DNA from: Chalara sp. BL73 | Lineage: Eukaryota > Ascomycota > Leotiomycetes > Helotiales | DNA: 64,000 bases | NCBI GenBank assembly: GCA_918026815.1 | Contig: CAKJVC010000201.1 | Span: forward strand, 295,120-359,119 | Direction: 5' to 3' | Shown here: in pieces, positions 1-11,691 of the stretch | How positions within the stretch are numbered: position 1 is the first letter of the stretch | Layout: every line of letters starts with the position of its first letter | Notes under the pieces: generated by a model | Told to the model about the DNA's origin: nothing | Databases searched by the model: none | Seen by the model: only the letters and a program-made list of their open reading frames with translations | Translations under genes and position numbers: made by a program

Positions 1-1371
1 GCAGTGAGCTATATCCACTCAATTTTATATTACGACGTTGATATATAAATAGTCAGGCTTTGACACATCCTAGAAGGTATTCAATTTTTTCCTTAGTCAT
101 GGCGCGATCCCTAATGCCTGGTATGAAAACACAGCGGCTATGTATAAAACATTGAAGAACCAGACACGAAAAGAGTCCATTCACGGAAATATATTCCTTC
201 ATTATCTTTGAAGCTGCCCCAGATTGGCCGCAAGGCTCGGGACTCCGAAGACATAACTTTGCTACTACACATCTGTCAGAGAGACTCGAGGCGGAAGATG
301 GCTTGACACTAACCATTCTTGAGATTCTCCTTACCCGAAGGTAGGATAAGAGCACATACAAGAATGAACTGTACCATTTAGCTAGCTTCCTTCGTCGAGG
401 ATCAGGAGACCCCCAGTCTGAAAGTAGTAAGCTATATAGTCATTAATGCACCAGATTTGGTGAATAGTGTAGACAAAGAGATGAATTCACCATTTTATTA
501 CTCTCTCGCCAATTCGGTTGATGAGGCCAACTTTCTAGTATCTGTAGGCGCGATAGGCATCGTGCAAACTAATCCGTTGCGCTTATTGCCTGAGGTCATT
601 GGGAAGCCGTTATTGAGCAACGTTGGACCCTGTAATATTAGGCTGCCAACAGGTAAATTAGTACTGGCTCTGATAGGTAACCTGAAATCAATCTACATGG
701 CATCAAGCGTGACAGCGCCTTGTTACAGGTAAAACTGTATGCCAAGATCTGCATCTAAGTAGAAGCACTTCGCTGATTCTCGCGGTTCTGTCCTAGATTT
801 TGTCTATAACACTTCTGCGTCACCTATATATAATGACCGAAGAGCAGATATGCCTTCCGGTATTTAGCCACAATCCACCACTGCCCCTGTTAATAGATTT
901 TGCCAACTTGGGTTAAGGTCGTACTGGGGGCTTGCTAGTGTGAGCAGAATCGAGTATGAATCGCCTTAGATTGGTAAAATTGCCCACACCTCACTGGCCA
1001 TGACTAACTGGCCCTCATACAGCACTGAAGACCCTAATCCGAAACAGAGCCAGGCTTCTTAGCGATTGTTCTCGACTATTGCCTTAATCCATACATTTGT
1101 GTTTGGAACCCTGCATGGAAAACCATGCAACAAATTCTTGCCAACTCCTCTCTCAGCCAATTTTTTCTCAACTTCATGTCTGTAGCATCCCACAAGTAAA
1201 GCCTGCAACTATATAGTAATAATTAGTTCGTACACGAATATTTAACCAGTTCAACATAGTGATAGGAAAATATATCTTTCTCAAGCGTAGTAATAATACT
1301 ATTGGTTATCAGAGCTCTTCAAGGTTACGGATTTCGAATAAGACATTTGAGTTAAACTACACAGCCTGTGT
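1..1371. other. Left flank, no supported gene
   Basis: I see no gene here that I can support. Two open frames (53-361 on the minus strand, 91-102 residue class, and 457-732 on the plus strand) match no family I recognise. They lack the splice-joined domain structure seen in all the real genes of this window. The last few hundred bases are probably the 3' side of FAD oxidase 1, which ends at 1372. Confidence 0.5.
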
Positions 1372-2972
1372 CTAGAATAATTTAAACTTCCCAGAGACTC
1401 CTTTTTGAAATAAGCCTGCGGGATCATACTTCTTACTTACGTCCCTTAGCTTCTTCACTTGCTTCTCTCCATAAGATGCAAACGGGTCCTGCCATTCCGC
1501 GGCATAGTTCAAGTACTGGAACTTATTAAACATACCCTCATCCTTTGCAGCTTTCTCAATATCGGCCAGTAGTTTCTTCGTTGCCATAAGAACGTTCTTG
1601 GTATCGGCGTCAAAGGCCCAGAAGTTCGAAAGGAGGCATAGAATGAGTGATTTTTCGGGCTCTGACGAGTGATCAAGACCAAAGATATTGCCTTGACTAA
1701 CGCGTGGTACACTTTGAAATACAAGCGCGTACGTGAGGTTTGCAACATTAGCGACAGAAGGAACAGATGCGTTCCATAAGGCATGCACTTTCTTGATCAT
1801 AGAAGGGGTTCCTTCGAAGACATTGGTGGCATAGATGCCGCTGTTTACAGTTAGCAGTTGAACAGAACAACAGGGAGAAGGGGCACTGTACAGCTGGTTG
1901 ACTGGTTGAAAATGTGCTAATTCGGCAGCGAAATCACTGATGCTGGATATCCGCATGGTATTAACCAACTGTGGCTGAATTTTAGTAAATGGTTGTAGAG
2001 ACGGCGGGTTCACAACTGGTCTGGTATAAAACATATTGTTTGCACTCTGAAATCTTCTTGAGGCGCTCAAGTATAGAAAAGACGATTCGATTTCTGCGTA
2101 AGGGTCAAACCGGTCAACTTCCTTGAACTTCGCAATCGCTGCAAGCTGTTCAGAGTCGGAAGACTGTGGATACAAGATTGCACCACCCCAGAAGTTGCCC
2201 TGAGTGAATGACTTCAAGTCGAACCTGGTGACAATACCAAAGTTATTGGATCCCCCTTTGAGAGCTTGAAAAAGGTCGGAATTTGATGTTAGATTGGCGT
2301 TTACAATGGCGCCGCTGGAAAGCACAACTTCCATATTCACAATGTTCTCTGAGGCAAATCCTTTTTCTGGGGAAAAGTAAGAGATCCCACCTGGTGTATC
2401 ACGTTAGTTATACGTTTGCGAAGCTGTCCTTGAGAACACTTACCTCCAGTGATGAGTCCACCCAAGCCTGGCCCGGTAACACGTCCTCCTACCACGGAGA
2501 GATTTCTTGATACGAGCTCAGCATAAACATCACTCCATATAGCCCCAGCGCCGACGGAGGTTATATCTCCCGCCTTGTTTACACGGATTGATTTTAAAGC
2601 TCTTAGATCAATAGTAACTCCTTGATGGACATTCGCGGCCGCGACGTTAGGGGAATGACCTCCCCCACGAATGGCAAATTTGGATCCTGAGTGTTTCTGC
2701 TGTAAAAGTCCTAAATTCTTGACAGTAATAGCCACATCAAGTGCTGTTGTCGGCGTTACGATACAAGTCGGATTGAGTCTTGCTTCCACGAACCAGTATG
2801 AAGCAATGGATGAGAGAAATGTGGTGCTTCCAGGGTAATAAACTCTACCAGGGAGTAGGGTTAACAAGGTCGCACATTTTATGGCGCTTCCACCAGCGGT
2901 GCTTGACGCAGCAACCGCAAGTTGAACTATGAAACAGAGCAAACTCCAACCTGCTCGATACAGCGAACGCAT
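1372..2972 (-). CDS. FAD-binding PCMH/BBE-like oxidase 1, secreted
   Basis: Berberine-bridge-enzyme-like flavin oxidase; the family oxidises C-C, C-O or C-N bonds using covalently bound FAD and O2. Two exons, 2972-2444 and 2390-1372, flank a 53-nt intron with clean GTAAGT and CACCAG ends. Joined length is 515 residues, normal for the family. The start at 2972 gives a hydrophobic signal peptide (residues 1 to about 22). The FAD-linking histidine is His106 in IRGGGHSPN. The GGRxxGxGLGGLITGGG loop has no cysteine, so attachment should be through histidine alone. The C-terminal berberine segment holds YLNYAAEWQDP and KYDPAGLFQ. It is a clear paralogue of the oxidase at 14268-15890. It sits at the left edge of the cluster beside P450 1; the substrate is unknown. 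Confidence 0.9.
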
Positions 2973-4247
2973 TGCGAGAAACGATAATGAATATGTACAG
3001 TGGCCTTAGAATTGGACCAGGGGTTGAAAAGACTTTCATGTTGGAGGCTGAAATTTGACTTATCTTGTATAGTACCGTTTTGTCCTAGTTTTTTAGAGCT
3101 GCATTACCCTGGACCACGACTACCATGTCTGCCCTCCTGTACGTGCTGCAGTAAAGCTGATCCAGACTATTTCAGAACGTGAATATAACGGGTAGCATTA
3201 GTGCATCACTAGGTCTTACGATAATTTATGGCGCCTGACTCGGGCGAACATACATAACAAAGCTATATATGGAAATGATCACAAGTTGTAGATTATTGGT
3301 CTGACATAGGTTGGCACGAACTAAGTAACAAACTTACAGCCCCAATTGTGTAACGGAAGGTGCATACCGCGCAGCCTGTGCAACATCTACAGCTGTACAT
3401 TTGGGAATTGATACACGGTCCCCACCCTCATTGTCTTATAATTATTATATTTTAATTCCCCCCCCCCCCCCCCAAACAACAAAAATATCTATATTAAAAT
3501 AAAACTGACTTTCTGTATCACTTCCTGTGATACTTCTTCGTATTGACTTGCAATTGCTTATAAAGTCGAAAAAAGGTGAAGGGGAAAAGAGGAGGAGGTG
3601 GGGGGCGGGGTTGGTATTCTGCAAGAGGTAGGCATGTATTATTCCTTGTACATGTACATCAATCCAATGTCTTTCCCAGCAGCATTGTAGGCTTTGGCTG
3701 TGTACCAGTGGACCAACTTTTGGAACCTCTCGTTTATAATATCGCGCTGCGCCACCCATAACGTTTTGGATGATATGCTGTGGTCAAGTAATATACGTTA
3801 CAGTTTTCGGCTTGCTTTCCCTGTGCTATTAATGGCAACCTTGCATTCGCCTGCAATGAAACTTTAGGATAACAGAATTTGTATATTTGATGTTGAAATT
3901 ACTGTAATGACCAAAAATCAGGACGAATGTTGTGGCTTTATGCAAGCAATCAGGACGTGCCATCGAATGCATTGAAGTGGTTCCATTTTCTCACCCAGCG
4001 AGTAACTGGATACTCAATCTTCAAATTTTATCAAAATGGGACTTATCAAATTATACCAAACTAGACAGGTCCGGATAGGCTTCACAGGAGATAATTAGGT
4101 TCATATGCAGCTGTAGATAAAAACATATTCCATGCTCGTACAGTATATAGATTGATATATGAGGTGAAAGTGTACCGAAATCATAACTCAAGAAAAAAAT
4201 GCATACAGACGTACAATATCAAACTCTCAAATCCGAAGTTCCAAAAC
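2973..4247. other. Intergenic region with a C16 tract
   Basis: The region lies between the start of FAD oxidase 1 (2972, minus) and the end of P450 1 (4248, minus). It holds the promoter of oxidase 1 and the 3' region of P450 1. The open frames at 3000-3182, 3445-3759 and 3576-3761 are low-complexity or cross the C tract, and I do not accept them as genes. Confidence 0.5.
3458..3473. repeat. C16 homopolymer tract
   Basis: Sixteen consecutive C on the plus strand inside an AT-rich intergenic stretch. A tract of this length is prone to slippage and to sequencing error. A similar G tract lies at 6990-7002. Confidence 0.95.
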
Positions 4248-6230
4248 TCAAGATACCCGCTTGAGTAACATGCGCGTTTTCTCATACGGCATAGTAAAAG
4301 TCTCCCACATCCATCTCACAGGTGCCTTCTCTTCTTCTAGGCGCATATCAAAGTTTGACACGAGATATGCAACTGAGAGTTTCATGACCAGTGATGCGTG
4401 GAATCGTCCAGGGCTTGGAATGTCAGTTAACTATTTCCAGCTTAATTAACATAGAATCAAGGGCTATTACCAAGCAAGTGAGCCGTAACCCCAAACAGGA
4501 AACTTCTCAGAAACGTCCGAAAATTTTGTGCCCCTCATGGTAGAGTCACACGAAACAAATCGCCGCCCATCAAACTCATATGGATGGGGGTAATTGTCCT
4601 CGTTGTGCATCAAGTCAAAGGATGAAACACAGGCAATAGACCCAGGAGTCAATTTTGGTCCTTCAGTGAAGTTGAATGGTTTAAGTGCCTTTCTCCTAAT
4701 AGCCACTGTTATGTAATTGTTAGTACAATATTTAACATCTTTGGACAACGAAGGATTAACCCTACGCGTATCGAGCGGATTTAAGCGGACGGTTTCCTTG
4801 ATGAAGCTGTCCAGAAATGGCAGATTTTCAAGCTGAGCATAGTCTATTTGCGAAAAGTCTCCAATCTCATCTCGAAGGAGTTTGGCGTACTCGGGACGGG
4901 CGCATAGCTCCAGCATCACAAAGTCCAGGTTCATCCAGGGCTGATGGGAAGCTGCGAACCAGATGCCGAGTAGTGATTGTGACATGACTTCTGGCGTCCA
5001 ATAGTCACGCCTCTCTTCGGACAGGTCCATCATATTGTGCATGATAGTGAACTAATTCGCTATCAGTTTCAAATAGGACATTTAAGGTGTAGTTTTGAAC
5101 CTTTTTGATATTTTCCTCTTCATTCCATGCATTGTTTCCAATACTCATTGTTGATCGAACCTGGTCGAGAATAATACGCATGGCCGCTCCCCCGTTAGTA
5201 ATGAGGTAATGGACGGTGCTATTTCCATTTTGTCAACATCGTGTATTTTGCTGCGATTGAACGCGAGACTTACGATGATAAAAAGGATGGTGTGATCTGG
5301 AATGCAGCCATATTTGCAACCATATCCTTTGGGTACCGAAGAAGTGCAGCTGCAAATTTGGGATCCGAGGCTGTGTAGCTTCAGTATGATCGAACTTCAG
5401 TAATAGAATACATAAACCTGCACTTACAGATACTTTCACCAAAGAAAATTAGACCCATCAACTTTGAAGCCAGTTCCCTTACAGTTGAAGCAACGGGTAC
5501 TGATATGTAGCCTGTAGGTTTCATTAGCGTATGACTTAGAGAGGATGGATTGTCCACTTTCTCAAACTTCATAGGATCACTTACCGTTCGCTATAGGCTC
5601 GGCAAGTTGCAGTTGTTTTTCCAAAGACTTCTCAAGCCGCTTTTTAAGAAGCGGATACAAAGCTGCAAGATTTCCCGGCCCACTCACTTGAAGCAACCTA
5701 CCATAAAGCCGAGATCTGGCGACTATGTGAGCCGTGTGATCCAAACCACTCATTGTGTGCTTGAAGCCAAACATCTATCAAAGTTTATAATGAGACTCCC
5801 AAACACCGTTCACAGTGGGACTTACATCGGCATAGACGGCACGTTGTGACAGCTCTGCGGCCTCACTCAACTCCACGATGTGCTTCTTGCTAGACACAAT
5901 CACGACCTTTTGCCCAGAGTTCCACGGCTTATAGAATTTTCCGGAACGCTGGGAATTTAGCATGAAGTAGAAGAAGCTAAGATAGCGAAGCTTACATAGT
6001 CTCGGAGGATGGTCTGTAGGCTTGAATACCAAGTCCCCGGTCTTCTGAGTAGCTTTCCAATAAATTCAACAAACTGCTAGAGAAGAGGATCATAAGTGTA
6101 CTGCTCTAGGAGAAGGTATAAAACCTACAAATGGAATCAAGAAGTAGATTTCAAATAACACAGCAAACACGAGAACCACTCTGCCCAAGGTGTTGAGAAA
6201 GTACTCTGTGGCAGTTTGCGTTTCGGTCAT
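4248..6230 (-). CDS. Cytochrome P450 monooxygenase 1
   Basis: Membrane-anchored heme monooxygenase, probably a tailoring hydroxylase or oxidase of the cluster. I reconstruct nine exons: 6230-6129, 6073-5996, 5948-5826, 5774-5585, 5511-5428, 5370-5274, 5218-5101, 5051-4471 and 4413-4248, giving 512 residues with every junction in phase. Residues 6-35 form an N-terminal membrane anchor. The ExxR helix reads FIKETVRLNP. The I-helix stretch LGIWFAASHQP is weak against the usual AGxxT. The heme loop FPVWGYGSLACPGR is completed only by splicing the last intron (4414-4470); without it the gene looks cut off just before the heme cysteine. The family is typical of fungal secondary-metabolite clusters. 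Substrate unknown. Confidence 0.9.
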
Positions 6231-7570
6231 ACTGGTCACTTTAGGGGTTTCACCTCTTCGAACTTCAAAGTAAGCTACCTAGATGAACAAGAACTTATGA
6301 CACAATGAAGCACGGAAATATACAGGCAGCCAGAGAGATATGGAGAGGACGCTACGGCGCAGAAGTCTCTGGGAAATTGAGGGGCAAGTGTAAGACTTGA
6401 TGTTGTATAACCAGCAAGCGGTGTTTGATTTACATGTTTGCTCAGATTTAGCTGGTGCTTCGGCTCAACCTACCTCCACTACTGTCTTACGATTTCCCTA
6501 TAAAAATAAGATGGAACAATCATCGAAACGGAGGTGTGCAGTAAACTGGCCGAGTATTCAGGATAAATAACGATTGTTGCGTCTCTATCCTTGAAGATGC
6601 GTATGTACTTTATCGCTGAATATCTTTGAATTAGCTGTGGGAAAGTGACCCTGGACAACAACGATTGCTTTTACCCCTAAACCAGTAGTTATAGAGTATA
6701 TTGTTAGTAGGAAGGACGCGATTTGGAAGGTGTAAACATATTTCCCGGGCGTAAATCGGGACCAACTACAGAGTAATGATTGTAGATGTAAGTTGTATAT
6801 AATGCTATCGCTTTTTGCTCCTCTAATATTGTCGAATCTTACTTAACGAACTTAATATTTCAACCTTTTATTTATATACTTTTCATTTATTTTGATAAGC
6901 GATTGTTCTTCGTTCTTTAGCTATACAAAAAATTATAATAATTAATAAAAAAGGTCGTTATATACTTACTGATCTATTTTTGTGGAGAAGGGGGGGGGGG
7001 GGAGGGTAGTACATCAGTTTCCGAGAGTGGAGCCGAACGACTAGTGCCTTGCTACAACAGCAGATTTTAGATTACCAACCGAGGAAGACTTGCCAGAGCC
7101 TTGCACAGAAGCCCGATGGAGAACTTGGTAGAATCTTGTTGACTTTATCCGTGTTGGTTACGCAGACCTGTTTATCCTTGCAGAGGAAATTGCTCGACAT
7201 TAGCCCGAGCATGGGCAACTACGCCGATCTCAGCAGTTCATCGAGTATGAACCGCAAATGCGGAGCCGTTGATCATCTCTGGTGTGTCGCTATCGAATAA
7301 GACGCTGTAAGCACAAGGCTGCGGCATGTTAGGAACCCGCCATGTCATATGCATCTTTCCTATTCAGCTTTGGGTGACAGTTGAGCTCGAGATGGCAAAT
7401 GTTGTATGACAATGGTTTTACAGTTCTCAAAGCCACATTGATCCTCTTATCTCTTTGAAATTCCTCGCGATTCCGTCTCCTCGTTCGAAAAGGCTTGTTG
7501 TACATTTCTTAATCAGAAACCCGATTGTGCTTCATTGACTTGGACTTTGAATATATTTGTTTGATTTGTA
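6231..7570. other. Intergenic region with AT-rich stretch and G13 tract
   Basis: This is a divergent upstream region shared by P450 1 (minus, start 6230) and the rhodopsin-like gene (plus, start 7571), so it should hold both promoters. About 6830-6970 is strongly AT-rich, followed by a G tract at 6990-7002. The small frames at 6479-6661 (minus) and 7049-7300 (plus) have no recognisable domain. I cannot define individual regulatory sites. Confidence 0.5.
6990..7002. repeat. G13 homopolymer tract
   Basis: Thirteen consecutive G followed by AGGG, next to an AT-rich stretch, in the intergenic region upstream of the rhodopsin-like gene. The run could fold as a G-quadruplex or be a slippage site. 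Confidence 0.95.
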
Positions 7571-9167
7571 ATGGATCTTTTGGAATTGACACCGGAGCAG
7601 CTGGCGATGACTCCAGCGGGCATGCCGCCTCCGGGAGTTATGTCCAACTTAGAACATCCGCATAGTCGCGGCCATATCATGATCATTGTTGGGACTATTA
7701 TGATGGTGTTTATGTTCGTACCTGCTGGATTGAGATATTACACCAAGATCTGGATAGTAAGAAAGACAACATGGGATGATTGTAATTTTGATCTATTTCA
7801 GGCAGATTTATATGCTAATTCAGTCATAGATACATGTGGTATTGCAATCGTACGTTGGTGGATGTCTCCTCGATTCGGGTTTAAGTCTTTAATGATTTGT
7901 GATTCTAGTTCGGGACCATTTTATATTTTATAGCTTGTTGCTATGGTATGAAACATCTTTCAAAAGAAATGATTATCTGTATCTGATAAATTCCACCAGC
8001 TGCAACTGAAGGCAAGATTGGTACCCATCTCTGGGATATCTCTCTCGCCCATCTCCTCAGCGAAAAGTTTCAAGTTGTGCGTGCAACTCCTCCTTGTAGC
8101 CAGCAGAGCTAATCAAGCATGCAGTCAGGATTTCTGATCAACTTTGTCTCGGCCATAGTATGGCCTTTTGCAAAGATGTCCTTCTTCCTCCTCTATTTGC
8201 AACTATTTCGACCACTGACCTGGCTCTGCCGCATGATCTACTTTGGAATGTTTGTCAACATTGGTTTCTACCTCAGCATCGTGGCCGCGACTCTGTACTA
8301 TACGGCGCCAGCACCAGGAGAATCATGGGCAGAGACTTATTTAAGCTCGAGATACGCTGGTGCTCTCAAAATGACTATCCCAATCGCTTCTGGTAGTCTT
8401 GTTATCGATGTCTATATCTTCCTGTGAGTATTATTGAGAAATAGATCATTTTTATCTAAATGAAAACTAACAGATAACAGTATGCCTATCTTTGGTATCT
8501 ACAACCTCAAGCTTTCCACGAGGAAGAAGTTGGGTATCATGGTCATCTTTGCGACTGGTCTAATGTAAGTTCAGCACCTTCCATACTCTCACCCTCCTAA
8601 TGCGATTAAAGGGCGTGCATTGCTTCCTCCCTCAGCATCTACTACAAGCACGTCCTTGATAACCACCTCGAGGATTTCACCTGGACAGTGCTTCCCGTAA
8701 CACTCATGGCGTACGTTCCTTTCCCCGCCCCTCCCATCCGCATTCAAACTAACCTCCCTAGACTCGTAGAAATGTGTATCGGGATCGCCGCCTCCTGCAT
8801 GCCTGCACTCGCAAACATGGTGCGGAACGGCGAAGAATGGGTGGCCATCCGTAGCAAACTATCGGCTACCTTCTCCTCGCTCACCAGCTGGACACGCATA
8901 TCCAAGAGCGCATCCGTCAACAACTCGAAATTTGCAGACACTACCTCATTGAACAAACCTTGCAACCGCCAGTACTCCTCGATTGAAGAACCGCAGAATT
9001 ATGAGATGAAGAGAGTTAGAGGTGTCAGTACATATATTAGACATGGCAGACCTGCAAGTGGGAACGACGATACGGATGGCGAGGGCATTTATTTGAAGCA
9101 TAGCATTCAACAGGAGGTTTTTAATCACGATGGGCTCGAGGCGAGGAATAGGACGAGTCCGGTTTGA
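7571..9167 (+). CDS. Rhodopsin-domain (SAT4/PTH11-like) seven-helix membrane protein
   Basis: Fungal integral membrane protein of the rhodopsin-domain family, common in and near metabolite clusters; function mostly unknown, possibly sensing or signalling. I reconstruct eight exons: 7571-7781, 7824-7849, 7909-7945, 8000-8076, 8125-8423, 8481-8564, 8612-8710 and 8762-9167, giving 412 residues in phase. Hydrophobic segments include GHIMIIVGTIMMVFMFVPAG, FGTILYFIACCYA, FLINFVSAIVWPFAKMSFFL, IYFGMFVNIGFYLSIVAATL and LVEMCIGIAASCMPAL. The last is the characteristic final helix (xVExxxGIxAACxP). The C-terminal 100 or so residues are polar and probably cytosolic. The 26-nt and 37-nt exons are unusually short but are supported by phase and membrane topology. 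Confidence 0.82.
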
Positions 9168-9877
9168 TTTGGAGGGAATTGTATTATGGGTTTATAATAG
9201 CAAGTTTTCTATAGTGTGCAGCTGTTTTGTCTTCGGACTGTGTGTGTTGTATAATCTGATATTTACAATATCAAAAGTCGTCCGTGTAATCATTAATCTG
9301 CTTCAGCTGCCGGTCGTTTCAATGCTTTTGTTGCTCAATGATACTGTTGCTGTAAAATCTCCATTCCATTGGATTAGGATTCTCATTGTTCTCAAGAAAA
9401 TGACGTGTTGTGAAACGGCCTAACCTATTGGCCAAATTTGGCCTAGTCGTTCTTGGCACCAGGACCCTATTTTGTTCATTCTAGATAGTTGATTCTAATA
9501 GCTCTACAATCAATATCATATGCCCATTCTACAACCTATTCTGTGATAAGATCACCTACAATCTATCCGTTTGACACGTGTTCTTTCACTCATTCCTTGG
9601 CTCCATGAAGAAATCAATGACCGTCACTCGCGTTTGTCAAGAGCCAATGTAATATAAAGTTAATTATCGTTGAATTGGCAATGTTCTGATTCCACTGAGG
9701 TCAGGTACTTTAGAAGCAACGTGACACTAGGGGTATGCGTAAAAGAAAATAGTATAGGCCAAGGCCACTTAAGGAGAAACCCATTGCCATAATCCCCTTT
9801 CCATCCCACTCAGGCTTTCTTTCTAAGCTCATCGAGTGCACAACCCTTTGTCATGGAGCTGTCCTATATCGCTACTG
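9168..9877. other. Intergenic, converging 3' ends
   Basis: Lies between the convergent ends of the rhodopsin-like gene and the dehydrogenase, so it should hold two terminators. The frame at 9130-9423 overlaps the rhodopsin gene end and is hydrophobic, low-complexity read-through. I see nothing else. Confidence 0.5.
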
Positions 9878-10784
9878 TTAGTATAACAGGTCGGATCTCG
9901 TGGGTAGAGACAATTTTGGGCACGGAAACTCTACCAAAATTGACTGCGGGACAAAAGATTCACCAAATTTGACTCCTCCAGCCTGTGAACCACACCAAAT
10001 CTTCCCGCTTGCACCCCGAATAATGTCACCGGTAACCTTGGTGGCGTACTCCATTCTATCCATGCGCTTGACACCATCATGTCCCTGCGCCCGGCTTGCT
10101 ATCGTGGCTTCAATAGGTTTATACAGCGAGTTTTCCGGTACTTTATAGTCGCCGAAATATGAATTGCCGTTGGTTTGGACCGCACCAGTGATAGCTGACA
10201 GCACAGTTACACCAAATGGTTGCAACTCGAGACGTAGTGTCTCGCTGACTATCTCAAGTGAGCGTTTTGAGGCTGCATAGAGACCTATTATACTATGTTA
10301 GAATATTAGAAGTGTGAGGGTAAATCTGGAAGTTCTTACCCATATATGGCACATTGACATGTCCAGCGATGGATGTGACATTGACGACCGAGCCCTTTGC
10401 TTTGATCACCAAAGGGATGAACGCCTTGATGATATTGAGGGGAGCCCAGAAATTAGTATCAAAGATGCGTTTGGCCTCCTCGATATCAATATCCAGCGTA
10501 GGGCAAAAATGATTAACACCAGAATTATTGATAAGGATATCCAGACTACCGCCGGTTGCGGTGGTGACGGCTTCGACGGCAGCGGTGATCTGATTAGAGT
10601 CGAGCACATCCAAGGTCAAAAGCGTTATGTTGGGGAGCATAGAGAGCTCCGACATCTTAGATGGGGTGCGGGCCGTCGCAAAAACGTGGAATTCTTGTGC
10701 ATGGAAGGCGAGCGCCAGACTACCACCGATGCCTCCGTCGCTACAGCCAGTGATGAGGACAGTCTTTTTCATAATGGTGGTCAT
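9878..10784 (-). CDS. Short-chain dehydrogenase/reductase (AYR1-like)
   Basis: NAD(P)H-dependent reductase of the classical SDR fold, closest in motif style to 1-acyl-DHAP reductase-like fungal enzymes. Such enzymes often reduce ketones in metabolite pathways. Two exons, 10784-10340 and 10284-9878, flank a 55-nt intron, giving 283 residues. The start at 10784 places the cofactor loop TGCSDGGIGGSLA at residues 12-24. An upstream in-frame Met at 10925 would add 47 low-complexity residues that the family lacks. NNSGV is the usual NNAG-type motif. The catalytic triad is Ser138 (VTSIAGH), Tyr151 and Lys155 (YAASK). The intron falls just before the catalytic tyrosine, so the unspliced frame looks inactive. 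It is divergent from P450 2. Substrate unknown. Confidence 0.9.
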
Positions 10785-11691
10785 ACTGTATTTCTTGAGG
10801 GTGGGAGAGCATACAAAAATGAATTCTTGGCGTGTGGGAGGTTCAAGGTTCCTAGTAGTTGTAGTTGTAATCACGAGAGAGCTGTTTGGTAAAGTGAAGC
10901 TGCAAAGTAGAAGAGGGGCTCGCAAAGGGCCTAGTGGGTATGTAGGGAATTGACGTCCCCCATTTCAAGAATAATCACAAGAGAGGCTGTTATGATTAAC
11001 CAGAAATTCGTACGTTATGAATAATTGATTTGGACTACTATTTCAAGGTGTCCTTGTTAGCGTAATTGTTCGTTTAAGAAGAAAGAGAGTGCGAATTTTT
11101 GGAGCTAGGTAAGTACAACCGAAGATGGACCCCAAATACCCCCTCCAAAATTAATCACTGTACCACCTGCAGTATTGATTTTAACATAACGGCGGGGTGA
11201 GGTGAGCGCATCTACTAGTGCGAGCCGTACCACCCTAAATGTGTCTTCTCAATCAGAAGTTCTTGGAAGTTGAAATATAGCATGTTCACAGACTATTCGA
11301 AAAACAGGGGTTAACAGTGCCACAGGCAGCCACAGCAGAAGGATACACCTGGTCACTGTTTATCCTCCAACTAAAACCAACGTACAGCGGCGTACTTAAT
11401 TTCATTGTTTACTGTGCACAAACTGTATGCCACGAATAAGCTTGATGACACCCTACTAGTTTGGTCCTTGCCATGCAAATCCCTCTACCCTTGGATTCCT
11501 GAGGCTATGTCTGACATCCAACATGCGACACTAACACCAACGCCAACTGCCCAGAATTCTCTAGATGGGGTATGGACCGTAAGTACTTCACCGCATTTAC
11601 CTTCCTGTCATATAGAGGCGCTATATAACCGACTAAAGGCCGGGATCTCGTATTCGCCGGCCGGTGGACGGAAGACACGATAACAGGGTCT
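10785..11691. other. Divergent intergenic region, dehydrogenase/P450 2
   Basis: About 0.9 kb between two head-to-head genes, so both promoters should lie here. Frames at 11405-11683 and 11505-11825 overlap in opposite directions and show no domain. No clear palindromic operator could be picked out by eye. Confidence 0.45.

Noticed and set aside
53..361. 102-residue minus-strand frame as a gene
   Set aside because: No domain, composition unlike its neighbours, close to the window edge; cannot be supported.
457..732. 91-residue plus-strand frame as a gene
   Set aside because: No family resemblance and no supporting splice extension.
4467..5042. P450 1 as a truncated pseudogene lacking the heme cysteine
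   Set aside because: A 57-nt intron at 4414-4470 separates SLA from CPGR; the last exon restores the heme motif and a normal C-terminus.
7049..7300. 83-residue plus-strand frame, possible regulator fragment
   Set aside because: A faint likeness to regulator segments exists in another frame, but stops interrupt it and no motif is certain.
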